45,333 bases of DNA from NCBI GenBank assembly GCA_016874675.1, contig VGTL01000018.1:1-45333 (forward strand). The letters run 5' to 3'. This document shows, piece after piece, positions 6,688 through 15,401 of the stretch (its first letter is position 1; the number at the start of each line of letters is the position of its first letter). The stretch is from Methanobacteriota archaeon. Its GTDB lineage: Archaea; Thermoplasmatota; DTKX01; VGTL01. The notes below the pieces were generated by a model, which did no database searches, was not told the DNA's origin, and saw only the letters and a list, made by a program, of their open reading frames with translations. The translations under genes and the position numbers were made by a program.

Positions 6688-9600
6688 TCATCGCCGCGCG
6701 AACCGTTCCCTCTCGTAGAACTCGATCCATTTGCGCCGGCCGCGTATGGCGGCGGCTGTCGTGACCGCCAGGGCTATCATGGCCACGACGCCGCACATCT
6801 CGCTGCCCCCGACGGTCGGGTCGGGCGCCTGGGGGAGGTCGAGCCCGGTCTCCCGGGGGGCCGAAAGGATTGGCAGCACCACGAGCACCATGGTCGTGGT
6901 GTTGACCGTCCGGGCGCTACCCCCGGACACGGCCCGGAAGGTGAGCAGGGTCTCTCCGGGAGGGAGCTCCAATGTCGAGAGAAGCCTGACGGAGGCCGCA
7001 GCGGTCGAGCGGGCCCCCAGGGGCACCGGTCCCCCGATGCTCCGGACGGAGAGCGCGCCCGGAAGCCCCTCGGGCAGCACCGTGAACGTGTCGTTCCCGT
7101 TGCCCAGGTTGGTGATGGAGATCGCTAGCTCCACCGGCTCCCCCGGGTAGATCGCCTCGCGGCGCGGTGTCGGAGAGGCCTCCAGCGCGAAGACCTGCAG
7201 CACCCGGAGGCTGAAATCGTGGCTGACCGACCTCCCGCCCGAAGAGGTGGCCACGAGGCGCCAGTGATACACGCCGGCCAGGGCGTCCCCGGGCACGGTG
7301 ATGGTCAGGTTGCCGGGCCGGATCTCGCGGGCCGAAAGAAGGACATCCGGCTCCAGCCGGACCTCCCAGCCTGGCTCCCCGGAAAGCTCCAGCCGGACCG
7401 CGTCCGGCCCGTTGCCCAGGTTGTGCAGGAAATATATGCCGTCGACGCCCTGCCCGGGGAACGCCTCCTCCCGCCCGGGCACGAAGCTCTGGTCGATGTC
7501 GAAGTACTGCTTCACGCCGACCTTGAGGACCGTCGAGGCGCTCAACCCCCCCTGGCTGTAGGCCGACACGGTGGTCACGGCCGTCTCGCCGGCAAGAGCC
7601 AGGGCGGGCGGGGTCACATTGGCCGAAAACGGCCCTTCCGAGCGCGGTCCCAGGGAGAGCGAGCCGGCCGAAAGCGCCGCCCCCCAGCCCTGCAGCGGCT
7701 CGCCCCCGATGCCGATCATCGTTGCGTCCAGGGTCAGCGTGTCGTCCCCGTTCCCGCCGTTGCGCGCCGAAAGGTCGAAGCCGGCGCTCTCCCAGGGGTA
7801 GATGTCCACCCGGGGCGGGTCGGGGGATAGGGCTACAGAGTATATCTGGCGCGTGACCACGCTGACCGCTACCAGGGTGGAGTAGGTCGAGTTCCCGGAC
7901 GAGACGACGGTGCATGCCGCAGTGGCGGTCTCCCCGGCCAGCGCCCCGTCCGGGCTGGAGACGGAAAGCTGGACATACCCGGTCGCCCCCGGGTCGAGCT
8001 CCAGGGATGGGTACGAGAGCGAGACGCCCCAGCCGGGAAGGTCCACCGAGGCAGAGACAAGCAGGGTGTCTGCGGCCGTGCCCGTGTTGGAGGCCGAGAC
8101 GGTGAACGCAGACACCGAGCCGGGGTCCGAGAGCGCCCGGTCGGGCTGGACTGAGGCGCCTACGCCGAAATGGAGGACGTTCACATCCACCTGGACATTG
8201 TTGTTGTCCTCCCGGAGCTCGTCGAGCAGTCCCGCCGGGTCGATGTCGATGGAGAAGGTATGGACGCCCCGGACCGCCACCCAGTCCGCCGGCACGGTGG
8301 TCGACTGCTGGGGGGAAAGGTCGGGGAGCGTGCCGTAGGAGAGCGGCAGGCCGTCCAGCCGGACCTCGTAGGCGAAACCGGAGGCCGTGCCCCGGCCGGC
8401 GTTGGAGAGGCCGAACTCGACCCGGACCGGTTCCCCCTCGAAGGCCGTGGAGGGGGCCGCTCCCGCCTGGACGGCCGCCGGGTCGGTCGTGATGAGCCTC
8501 ACGCCACCCGATACCACCAGCGCGTAGTCCTGCGGGCCCACGGGCACGCTGCCGGCGCTCACGTTGACGAAGTACCTCCCGGGGCGGGGGGTTCTGAGCA
8601 GCAGGCCCTCGACATTGTTGCGGCCGTCGGCGGAACCGCCCGGCACGGACTGTCCGTTCACGAAGTTGTTGCCGCGGTAGACGTTGCCGTCCGGGTCCGT
8701 TACCACGAGGTCCAGGTCGTTGACCAGCGCCACGGGCGCAGCCGGGGTGCCGGGAGCGTCCGTCCACACCAACGTGACCTTGAGCTCAGATGCGGCCGAG
8801 ACATTGAAGAGAAGCGACTCGGCGTTCCCCGTGGCGAGGTCGACCGTCTGGTCCACCGTGAAGAGCTCGCGGCCCGGCCCGGGGACGACCGAGCGGGTGA
8901 CGTTTATCCGGCCCCAGCCCTGGTCCGGGCCGGGATACGGGTAGGAGGAGAGGGGCTCCGCCCCGTTGATGAGCAGGGCCTTGGTCAGGGCCGGGCCGGG
9001 CGTTGCCCCCCGGTCCTGGCGCCACCGGTCGATGACCAGGGCGCAGGCGCCGGCGACGCCCGGGCAGGCGGCGGAGGTACCGCCCCCGACGAAATAGGAG
9101 GTGCCGTCCGGGTCGTCGGGCACGGTCCCGAGCATGCCCCGGTACAGGTTGTTCACCGCGCTCGCGGTGTAGACGTCCAGCCCGGGCGCGCAGAGGTCGG
9201 GCTTGATCCTGCCGTCCGAGCAGGGCCCCCGGCTGCTGTAGCTTGCAAGCTGGCTCGAGGAGACGTACCCAAGGGAACCGGTCCGGTCGTTGCCCAGGGC
9301 GCCCACGGAAATGACGTTCTTGGCGGTGGTCGGCGGGGCCACGGTGATGCTCGTGGGGCCCGAGTTGCCGGCGGCGAAGACCACCACGAGGGGCTGCTCG
9401 CCCTCGACATTGAGGTTACTGTCCCGGACGTAGGTGTCGTACTCCCGGCAGACGGATACGTACTGGCCGAAGTTGGCCCCCGAGCTCCAGCTGTTGCTCG
9501 ATATCTGGGCACCGCGGGTGGCCGCATCCCTGCACAGGTCGTAGATGCTGTAGGTATAGGAGTACTGGTAGATGTTGGCCTGGCCGACCAGCCCCGCGCC

Positions 9601-10458
9601 GGGCGCGATGCCGGCGTACCTGCCCGGCGAGCCGGAAGGGTCGGAGGCCCTCCAGCGGCCGTCGCCGGCGGCTATCCCGGCGCACATCGTCCCGTGGCCA
9701 TAGCCGGCGTCCTGGTCGGACCAGGCCGGGGTCGAGCCATAGGACCGGAACGCCACCTTCCGGCCATCGAAGGCCGGGTGGGTGCCGTCTACGCCGCTGT
9801 CCACGATGGAGATGTTGACCCCGGCCCCCGTGGTGCCCTCGAATGCGCCGTTGTTGTAGCTCCAGAGCGACGTTCCGTCGTTCTGGAAGGCCCCGTCCCG
9901 GGCTTGACGTGCACCGACCGTCCGGGCCTTCCTGTCCATCACCGGCTCCGGGAGAAGGGCGGGCTCCACCCAGAAGACCTGCGGGAGCCTCGCCAGGTCG
10001 CCGAGCCGTGAGGCTTCCACCTCCAGCGTCACTTTCTCCGGGCCCCAGCCAGCGGCCCGGGCGCCCATTTCGGAGAGGCCGGCCTCCAGCGTCCGGCGCG
10101 GGCCGGTGAAAAGGGCCCAGAGCATGACGGGCCCCGTTTCCGGGGCCGCTTCGAGCGATGGAGAGAGCTTCTCTTCCGGCGCTAGCGGGGAGATGGAATC
10201 CGCCCCCAGGGTCAACGCCAGGCCGGTACGGTCAGGACCGGCCGAAACGAGCATGGAGGAGGGCGGAAGGAAGGCGACCGGCTCAGCCTCACACTCCCGG
10301 AGCCTTGCCGGAAGGTCATCGGGCAGCCCGTTTCCGAACTCGAGGACCAGGAGGGCGCGATGCTCCGGCTCTGGGGCAATGTCCGATGCGACGCAAGGAA
10401 TGAGGGGGGAGACCAGAAAGAGCACCGCCGCCCAGAAAACCAGGAGGTTTCTGCCCAT
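6688..10458 (-). CDS. Membrane-anchored subtilisin-like (S8) surface protease
   Basis: This is a 1256-residue secreted serine protease. After a signal peptide (about 1-25) and a prodomain-like region, the S8 catalytic domain shows Asp220 (SIVDSGVDGTHP), His255 (GYGHGTMCAG), oxyanion Asn365 (FAAGNSGP) and Ser462 (GGGTSAACPG), so the catalytic set is complete. A P-domain-like jelly roll follows (about 520-650, with LVNDLDLVVTDPDGNVYRGNN). Next come a CARDB domain (about 670-760) and several Ig-like repeats that recur roughly every 110 residues with a YPWESAGF/YPGEPVEL pattern. A C-terminal helix near residue 1215 with a basic tail (RGRRK) anchors the protein in the membrane. It likely degrades external proteins. 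A TATA-like box 28 nt upstream of the ATG indicates a leaderless mRNA. Confidence 0.95.
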   Translation of the reverse strand: MGRNLLVFWAAVLFLVSPLIPCVASDIAPEPEHRALLVLEFGNGLPDDLPARLRECEAEPVAFLPPSSMLVSAGPDRTGLALTLGADSISPLAPEEKLSPSLEAAPETGPVMLWALFTGPRRTLEAGLSEMGARAAGWGPEKVTLEVEASRLGDLARLPQVFWVEPALLPEPVMDRKARTVGARQARDGAFQNDGTSLWSYNNGAFEGTTGAGVNISIVDSGVDGTHPAFDGRKVAFRSYGSTPAWSDQDAGYGHGTMCAGIAAGDGRWRASDPSGSPGRYAGIAPGAGLVGQANIYQYSYTYSIYDLCRDAATRGAQISSNSWSSGANFGQYVSVCREYDTYVRDSNLNVEGEQPLVVVFAAGNSGPTSITVAPPTTAKNVISVGALGNDRTGSLGYVSSSQLASYSSRGPCSDGRIKPDLCAPGLDVYTASAVNNLYRGMLGTVPDDPDGTSYFVGGGTSAACPGVAGACALVIDRWRQDRGATPGPALTKALLINGAEPLSSYPYPGPDQGWGRINVTRSVVPGPGRELFTVDQTVDLATGNAESLLFNVSAASELKVTLVWTDAPGTPAAPVALVNDLDLVVTDPDGNVYRGNNFVNGQSVPGGSADGRNNVEGLLLRTPRPGRYFVNVSAGSVPVGPQDYALVVSGGVRLITTDPAAVQAGAAPSTAFEGEPVRVEFGLSNAGRGTASGFAYEVRLDGLPLSYGTLPDLSPQQSTTVPADWVAVRGVHTFSIDIDPAGLLDELREDNNNVQVDVNVLHFGVGASVQPDRALSDPGSVSAFTVSASNTGTAADTLLVSASVDLPGWGVSLSYPSLELDPGATGYVQLSVSSPDGALAGETATAACTVVSSGNSTYSTLVAVSVVTRQIYSVALSPDPPRVDIYPWESAGFDLSARNGGNGDDTLTLDATMIGIGGEPLQGWGAALSAGSLSLGPRSEGPFSANVTPPALALAGETAVTTVSAYSQGGLSASTVLKVGVKQYFDIDQSFVPGREEAFPGQGVDGIYFLHNLGNGPDAVRLELSGEPGWEVRLEPDVLLSAREIRPGNLTITVPGDALAGVYHWRLVATSSGGRSVSHDFSLRVLQVFALEASPTPRREAIYPGEPVELAISITNLGNGNDTFTVLPEGLPGALSVRSIGGPVPLGARSTAAASVRLLSTLELPPGETLLTFRAVSGGSARTVNTTTMVLVVLPILSAPRETGLDLPQAPDPTVGGSEMCGVVAMIALAVTTAAAIRGRRKWIEFYERERFARR

Positions 10459-10480
10459 GCAGGCGAGATGAGTACTTTAT

Positions 10481-10490
10481 GTATTTATAT
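10481..10490 (-). promoter_or_regulatory. TATA box of the subtilisin gene
   Basis: The minus strand reads ATATAAATAC, a near-ideal archaeal TATA box centred 28 nt before the ATG at 10458. This implies a leaderless transcript and an independent promoter for the protease. Confidence 0.75.
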
Positions 10491-10583
10491 AATATCGTGC
10501 AGAAGGAAAGACCATGCCACGAAAGAAAAGTTTCCACTGGAGGCAGGGGAAATCCCAAATCTTCCGGCCAAAGGATGGAACGA

Positions 10584-10784
10584 TCAGAACCGCATGGCGC
10601 TGTTCATCTGGGGCCGAATGAATCGAATCGATAGTCCCGCCTTGTTCACGAGCTTCATGCCCTGCAACTTGCAGACCGTCTCGTTGAACGTCTTTCCGGA
10701 GGCTACAACCTTCTCCTCATTCAGGATGGCAACGAACCTGCCGCCGTAGTTCTTCTGCATTTCCTTGAAGTCGGTCACGCTCAT
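10584..10784 (-). CDS. Small DUF5678-like protein
   Basis: This 66-residue protein contains FKEMQKNYGGRFVAILNEEKVVASGKTFNETV, which follows the pattern of the small archaeal DUF5678 family (a tyrosine-rich start, then W/F-VAI, a turn, and VVASGK before a helix). The family has no established biochemical role. A TATA-like ATTAAATACA lies about 29 nt upstream, so the gene probably has its own leaderless mRNA. About 125 bp holding the protease promoter separates it from the protease gene. Unlike most of the window, its surroundings are A/T-rich. Confidence in it being a gene is good; confidence in the family is moderate. Confidence 0.75.
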   Translation of the reverse strand: MSVTDFKEMQKNYGGRFVAILNEEKVVASGKTFNETVCKLQGMKLVNKAGLSIRFIRPQMNSAMRF

Positions 10785-11128
10785 CTCAACCGGTCAATCG
10801 TTGTATGTGTATTTAATCATTTTTCCAAATCGGGACAGAATAATTTTATGTAATATAGTAAAGAAAAGGCGCTGGTGAACCGAAACCCAACCCAGCCTCG
10901 GACATCGCTCAGTACCCCCCCGACCTCCTCGCATACTTGCCACATGGGACATGCCACCATTTAATCTTGAACTTTCTGAGGTTAATAGTTATAATATAAT
11001 AATTATATAAACTAAATCAAGCATTACTTGCCTGAGTTGTGACATGTATAGTCATGTCACATCCTGTCAATATCCGACCGGGGTGTCAATCCAATCTGCC
11101 ATCCGCTGGGGGTGGAAGACGGACTGAG
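10785..11128. other. A/T-rich intergenic stretch with no gene seen
   Basis: This gap holds the promoter of the DUF5678-like gene and a run of A/T-rich sequence around 10980-11030. At 11038-11061 there is a perfect 9-bp inverted repeat (TGTGACATG and CATGTCACA, 6-nt spacer). No credible reading frame or tRNA is visible. The inverted repeat could be an operator or a small hairpin; I cannot tell which. Confidence 0.6.
10807..10816 (-). promoter_or_regulatory. TATA-like box of the DUF5678-like gene
   Basis: The minus strand reads ATTAAATACA, centred about 28 nt from the start codon at 10784. The surrounding sequence is also A/T-rich, so the exact box is less certain than at 10481. Confidence 0.5.
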
Positions 11129-11181
11129 TGGCAGGGTGCGGGGTGCGGGGACGAGCTCGGGATGCGGGGTGCAGGGTGCGG
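11129..11181. repeat. Half array M of GGTGCGG units
   Basis: GGCAGGGTGCGGGGTGCGG is followed by GGGATGCGGGGTGCAGGGTGCGG, giving about six copies of a 7-bp GGTGCGG unit. It abuts the stop codon of the symporter gene with one nt between. Only one arm is present, so it cannot fold back on itself as the others do. The layout suggests it belongs to the same class of element. Confidence 0.6.
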
Positions 11182-11182
11182 T

Positions 11183-12628
11183 TTACCAGGCCGGGACGAG
11201 CGAGAGCCACAGGGCGGTGAAGAGCACGATGAGGGCGCCGGAGGCGAGGCCGGCTGCGAGCAGGTCTTTCTTGGAAATTCCGCCGGAGGAAAAGACGATG
11301 GCCGTGGACGGGGTCCCGACGGGGGTCAGGAAGGCGATGGAGGCGGAGGCGCCAGCCGCAAGCACCAAGGGGACCGGCCCGACGCCCAGCGTCCCGGAGA
11401 CGGCCACCGCGATGGGTACCATGATGCCGGCCGTGGCCGTGTTCGACATGAAGTTGGTCAGGAGCACCGTGAGCAGGATGACAAGCAGCAGCACCAGGAC
11501 GAGCGGCGCCCCCCCGGCGACGGAGCCGACCGCGTCGCCGATAAGCTTTGCGGTGCCCGACCGGAGCAGCGCCTGGCCCAGCACCAGCCCGCCGCCTATG
11601 AGGAATATGAGGTCGAAGCGCATCCCCCGCACCTCCTCGAGCCGGAGCAGCCCGGCCCCGAAGAGCATGAGCACGCTCAGGATGGAGACCACCGCCGCCG
11701 ACGAGAGGGAGGGCGGGAGGCCCAGGAGCCGCTCGAAGTTCTCCCCCACGAGGAAGAGCGTCACGGTGGCGCCGAATATCGCGAGGGTGCGGATCTGCCC
11801 CCCGGTGAACGGGCCCAGCCGTGCGGCCTGGGCTTCGACCTCCCGCAGGTCCATCGAGACCTTGCCGGTCGGGAAAAGGCGCTTCAGGGCGATGTAGGAC
11901 AATGCGATGCAGGCGATGGCTATCGGGAAGCAGTAGTAGGCCCACTGGAGGAACGAGAACCCGCCCAGGGAGCTCAGGGCGTCGGCGGCGATGAGGTTGG
12001 GCGGGCTCCCCGTGAGCATCCCGATGCCCCCGACGCAGGAGCTTATGGCCATGCCAAGGAGGAGCTTCCGGCCGATGTTGGGCTGGTCCCGGGGCAGGGC
12101 CGAGATGATGGTGAGGACCGTCGGTAGGAGCACGAGCACCGTGACGGTGTTGGATATCCACATGCTGAGAAGCCCCACGGTGTACATCAAGAGCAGCACC
12201 AGGCGGTCCGGGTCGCCCCCGGACTTTCGCAGGATGTAGAGCGCGAGCCTGCGGTCCAGCTTGAACTTCACGAGCGCCTCGGCCATCACAAGGCCGCCCA
12301 GGAAGATGAAGATGACCTCCCGGGCGAAGGGCTCGAAGGCGTCGGCCGGGGGGAGCACTCCCGTGAGGGCGCAGGCCACGGGGACCATGAGCCCGGTTAT
12401 CGGGTAGGGGAAGACCTCCAGCACCCAGCATAGGGCCGCGAACACGAAGACGGCCACGGCGCGGCGGACAAGCTCGGGCTGGCCGGCGAGGAGCAGGTAT
12501 GCGACAGAGGCGACAAAGAGGCTCACGAGCAGGTTGGCCTTCGAGTAGATGAACTCGTGTATGCGCGGGGGCAGAAAGCGGGGCTGCCACCGAAGCCTCG
12601 GAAGGACCAGTCTTTCGGGCGCGGGCAT
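11183..12628 (-). CDS. DASS-family (SLC13-like) anion:sodium symporter
   Basis: This 481-residue protein has about a dozen hydrophobic segments and the two SNT motifs that mark the divalent anion:sodium symporter family: WISNTVTV (Ser159-Asn-Thr) and FMSNTATAG (Ser395-Asn-Thr). Each lies in a re-entrant hairpin region. TGSPPNLIAAD (about 206-216) and TPVGTPSTAIV near the end follow the two halves, as in VcINDY-like transporters. Family members move dicarboxylates, citrate or sulfate together with sodium into the cell; the substrate cannot be read from the sequence. The N-terminal 30 residues are cytoplasmic and basic. A palindromic A/T-rich promoter lies upstream, so the gene is transcribed separately from iorAB although it lies just downstream of them on the same strand. 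Confidence 0.9.
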   Translation of the reverse strand: MPAPERLVLPRLRWQPRFLPPRIHEFIYSKANLLVSLFVASVAYLLLAGQPELVRRAVAVFVFAALCWVLEVFPYPITGLMVPVACALTGVLPPADAFEPFAREVIFIFLGGLVMAEALVKFKLDRRLALYILRKSGGDPDRLVLLLMYTVGLLSMWISNTVTVLVLLPTVLTIISALPRDQPNIGRKLLLGMAISSCVGGIGMLTGSPPNLIAADALSSLGGFSFLQWAYYCFPIAIACIALSYIALKRLFPTGKVSMDLREVEAQAARLGPFTGGQIRTLAIFGATVTLFLVGENFERLLGLPPSLSSAAVVSILSVLMLFGAGLLRLEEVRGMRFDLIFLIGGGLVLGQALLRSGTAKLIGDAVGSVAGGAPLVLVLLLVILLTVLLTNFMSNTATAGIMVPIAVAVSGTLGVGPVPLVLAAGASASIAFLTPVGTPSTAIVFSSGGISKKDLLAAGLASGALIVLFTALWLSLVPAW

Positions 12629-12652
12629 CCGCGACCCGATGGTGCGGCGGGG

Positions 12653-12672
12653 TAATATTATTTTTTAATATT
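12653..12672 (-). promoter_or_regulatory. Palindromic TATA region of the symporter gene
   Basis: AATATT on each side of AAAAAAT forms an A/T-rich inverted repeat centred about 36 nt before the ATG. It would serve as TATA box and may also be a protein-binding site. It also separates the symporter from the end of iorB. Confidence 0.6.
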
Positions 12673-12711
12673 CCTGGTAGGAATTTCAACTCTTTTTCCA
12701 CTTCGGTGTAC

Positions 12712-13356
12712 TCAATCGCCCCGGCACGCCAGCTCCTTGCAGAACCGGTCACGGGCGGCCTCGGCCCCCAGCCGGAACGCCTTCAGGTTGACCTCCACCG
12801 CCTTCTTCGGGACCATCCTTGCGACCGCGCCCTTCAGCGGCTCCGGCGGGACCGGGAACTCCTCTAGCACGCTTATCGCGCCCAGGAGGGCCACGTTCTC
12901 CGTCAGCGCGTTGCCGGCCCTCCTTGCGACCTCCAAGGCGTCCAGGGTGAGCACGTGGTTGGTCACCTGCCCCACGCGCTCGACCACCTGCTCGAGGCCC
13001 ATGTACTGGCGCGTCTTGTCATTCACGAGTTCCCCGGTCTCCCCCACGGGGTGCATCACGCGCTTGTTGATGACGGCCACGCCGCCGTCCTTGAGGTACT
13101 CGATGTACCGGAGGGTCTCGAGCGCCTCCAGCGACAGGATGGCGTCCGCCGAGCCGACCGGTATCAGCGGCGACCGCACGTCGGGCCCCACGCGCAGGTG
13201 GACCTGTATGGACCCGGACCTCTGGGACAGCCCGTGCTGCTCGCCGGTGATGACCCTTATCCCGGCGATGGCGCCCGCCGTTCCGATGATGTTCGAAAGC
13301 AGCACGAGCCCCTGTCCGCCGACGCCGGCCATCATGAGGCTGAAATTCTTCGACAT
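12712..13356 (-). CDS. iorB: Indolepyruvate:ferredoxin oxidoreductase, beta subunit
   Basis: This 214-residue protein is the gamma-type subunit of a 2-oxoacid:ferredoxin oxidoreductase. It opens with FSLMMAGVGGQGLVLLSNI, the characteristic GxGGQG motif, and continues with GEQHGLSQRSGSIQVHLR, typical of IorB. With IorA it converts indolepyruvate and other aryl pyruvates plus CoA to the aryl-acetyl-CoA, CO2 and reduced ferredoxin. I chose the ATG at 13356 because it puts the glycine-rich motif at the usual distance from the start and has a G-run about eight nt upstream. A GTG at 13365 is an alternative that would overlap iorA. The iorA stop and this start are arranged TGAGATG, so translation is coupled. 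The G-run that would serve as ribosome-binding site comes from the repeat element inside iorA. Confidence 0.93.
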   Translation of the reverse strand: MSKNFSLMMAGVGGQGLVLLSNIIGTAGAIAGIRVITGEQHGLSQRSGSIQVHLRVGPDVRSPLIPVGSADAILSLEALETLRYIEYLKDGGVAVINKRVMHPVGETGELVNDKTRQYMGLEQVVERVGQVTNHVLTLDALEVARRAGNALTENVALLGAISVLEEFPVPPEPLKGAVARMVPKKAVEVNLKAFRLGAEAARDRFCKELACRGD

Positions 13357-13357
13357 C

Positions 13358-15319
13358 TCAGGCACCCCCCGTCGTCCCCTGCTGCCCCGTCCCCTTGCTG
13401 CCTTCCTGCCTTCCTGCCATGCTGCCCTGCGTGGATTGTATGGCTCCCAGCGGGCAGAGCTTGGCGCACTTCATGCACCCGTCGCACAGGGCGGGGTCTA
13501 TCGAAGCCTGGCGGTCGGCGTCCAGCGATATGGACGGGCAGTGGAAGTCCCGCACGCAGGTATAGGCGCGCTTGCAGACCTGCTTGTCCACCTTGTTGGG
13601 CACGATCTTTTCGCCCTTGCGCCGCTTGTTGCGGTCGCCGTAGAGCGCGCAGTCGCGCCTCGATATTATCACCCCGACCCCCGGCCGGGCGAGCGCCTCC
13701 TTGATCTGGCCCGGGGTGTCCTTTATCTGATACGGGTCTATGACCGTTACATCGGCCACGCCCAGTCCCTTCACGAGCGCGTCAAGGTCTATCCTCTGCT
13801 GGGCCGCGTCATCCTCCTCATGGGGCGAGGCCGGGTTGTGCTGCTGGCCCGTCATCGCCGTCACGGCGTTGTCCAGGAGGACCAGCTTGAAGTCCGCCCT
13901 CTGGTGGACGGCGTTGACCAGCCCGGGAATCCCGGCGTGGAGGAACGTGGAGTCGCCTATCATCGCCACCACAGGCTCCTCGACCGAGCGCCGGAGGCCC
14001 TCTGCGACCCCGAGGGAGGCGCCCATGCTGAGCAGCGTGTCTCCGTACCTGAGCGGCTCGAGCGGGGCCATCGAGTAGCAGCCGATGTCCGTGGCGAGGA
14101 CGTGCTTGACGCCCCGGAGCGCCTTCCTGAGGGCGTGTATGGTGCCGCGGTGCGGGCAGCCGGGACAGAAGGTCGGCGGCCGGTTGGGCAAACCCTCCTT
14201 GAGCCGCTTGGCCCTCTCGAGCACGCCGGCGTAGTCCACGGGCGTCGGCAGGCCCAGCACCTTGCCCAGCACGGTGGCCACGATGTTGGGGTTGTATTCA
14301 AGCGCCTCGGAGAAGAGGCCGGGGCCCTTTCCCGCTATTTCTAGCTTGGGGTTGACGTCCTTCGCCAGGGCCCTGATGTTCTGCTCGAGGTAGGGCGAAA
14401 GCTCCTCGACCACGATGACCCTCCTGAGGCCTTCGATGAATCCAAAAATCAGCCTGCGGGGCAGGGGGAACGTGGTCCCCAGCTTGAGTATGGGCAGGTC
14501 GAGCCCCATCAACCGGCAGGCCTCCACCGCGTAGTTGTAGCCGGCCGAGGAGGCGACGATTCCAGTGCCTTCGAACCGCTTCCCACCCGGAACGACGTCC
14601 TTCCGGATGCGGTTGAAGGGCGAGGACTCGAACTCCTTCTCGAGCGCCGCGGTGCGCCCGAGCATCCCGGCCTTGAACGCCCGGGCCCGGTCCGCCACCG
14701 TTATGAACCGCGTGGGCTCGTGGGGCCAGGGGACCTTCTTGAACGGGGTGCGCCCAAGCTCCCCGAGCTCGACGATGCCGCTCTGGTGGTTGACGCGCGT
14801 GACCGTCCTGACGAGCACCTGGACGCCGTGCCTCTCCGAGAGGTCGAAGGCGGCCTTCACCATGTCCTTGGCCTCCTGGGGGTCGGAGGGCTCGAGCATG
14901 GGCACGTAAGCCGCCGGGCCGAAGAAGCGGCCGTCCTGCTCAGACTGGGACGAGTGGGCGTGCGGGTCATCGGCCATGGCGATGACCATCCCGCCCTTGA
15001 CGCCCGTGTAGGCGAGCGAGAAGTAGGAGTCGCAGGCGACGTTCATCCCGACGCTCTTCATGGAGGTCATGGAGCGCAACCCGGCCATGGCGGCGCCGGC
15101 GGCCGTCTCGAGGGCCACCTTCTCGTTGGAGGAGACCTCCGCCACGAGGTCCATCTGCCTGCCTGTCTCGGCGAATGCGTCCAGTATCTCGCTGGTCGGG
15201 GAGCCCGGATAGGCGGCGAATAGCTTAACGTCGGCCTCCAGCGCGCCCCGCACCATCGCCTCGTTGGCCATCATGAACGCCCTGCCGGGCCCTTTCGATG
15301 TTATATCCTCGTTGCTCAA
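13358..15319 (-). CDS. iorA: Indolepyruvate:ferredoxin oxidoreductase, alpha subunit
   Basis: This 653-residue subunit carries the pyrimidine-binding region (AYPGSPTSEI near residue 40), the family motif CPGCPHRG (about 385) and the thiamine diphosphate motif GDSTFLHAG followed by LDNAVTAMTGQQ (about 455-495). It ends in a ferredoxin-like region. There the second cluster motif is complete (CDGCMKCAKLCP). The first reads CKRAYTCVRDFHCP, with alanine where the family normally has the second cysteine, so it may hold a 3Fe cluster or none. I chose the TTG at 15319 because GGGAGG stands seven nt upstream and the preceding frame is repeat sequence. The last 20 or so residues (from GSMAGRQEGSKG) are encoded by a half repeat element. 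The protein works with IorB in aromatic amino acid catabolism in the cytoplasm. Confidence 0.94.
   Translation of the reverse strand: MSNEDITSKGPGRAFMMANEAMVRGALEADVKLFAAYPGSPTSEILDAFAETGRQMDLVAEVSSNEKVALETAAGAAMAGLRSMTSMKSVGMNVACDSYFSLAYTGVKGGMVIAMADDPHAHSSQSEQDGRFFGPAAYVPMLEPSDPQEAKDMVKAAFDLSERHGVQVLVRTVTRVNHQSGIVELGELGRTPFKKVPWPHEPTRFITVADRARAFKAGMLGRTAALEKEFESSPFNRIRKDVVPGGKRFEGTGIVASSAGYNYAVEACRLMGLDLPILKLGTTFPLPRRLIFGFIEGLRRVIVVEELSPYLEQNIRALAKDVNPKLEIAGKGPGLFSEALEYNPNIVATVLGKVLGLPTPVDYAGVLERAKRLKEGLPNRPPTFCPGCPHRGTIHALRKALRGVKHVLATDIGCYSMAPLEPLRYGDTLLSMGASLGVAEGLRRSVEEPVVAMIGDSTFLHAGIPGLVNAVHQRADFKLVLLDNAVTAMTGQQHNPASPHEEDDAAQQRIDLDALVKGLGVADVTVIDPYQIKDTPGQIKEALARPGVGVIISRRDCALYGDRNKRRKGEKIVPNKVDKQVCKRAYTCVRDFHCPSISLDADRQASIDPALCDGCMKCAKLCPLGAIQSTQGSMAGRQEGSKGTGQQGTTGGA
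13372..13436. repeat. Half array D inside the 3' end of iorA
   Basis: CCGTCGTCCCCTGCTGCC is followed by CCTTGCTGCC and CTTCCTGCC units, matching the right arm and core of the octamer elements. There is no opposite arm. The array is read in frame as the C-terminus of IorA and stops at the iorB start region. Confidence 0.85.
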
Positions 15320-15362
15320 GGTCGATCCTCCCTCGCGTCCGGCCCTCGGACCCCCGTAATCC

Positions 15363-15372
15363 GATTTAATCT
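15363..15372 (-). promoter_or_regulatory. TATA-like box of iorAB
   Basis: The minus strand reads AGATTAAATC, centred about 49 nt before the TTG start of iorA. This gives a leader of about 22 nt that includes the GGGAGG Shine-Dalgarno sequence. Confidence 0.55.
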
Positions 15373-15401
15373 TTTGCGCAAATGGGATGCATACAGAAAA
15401 A

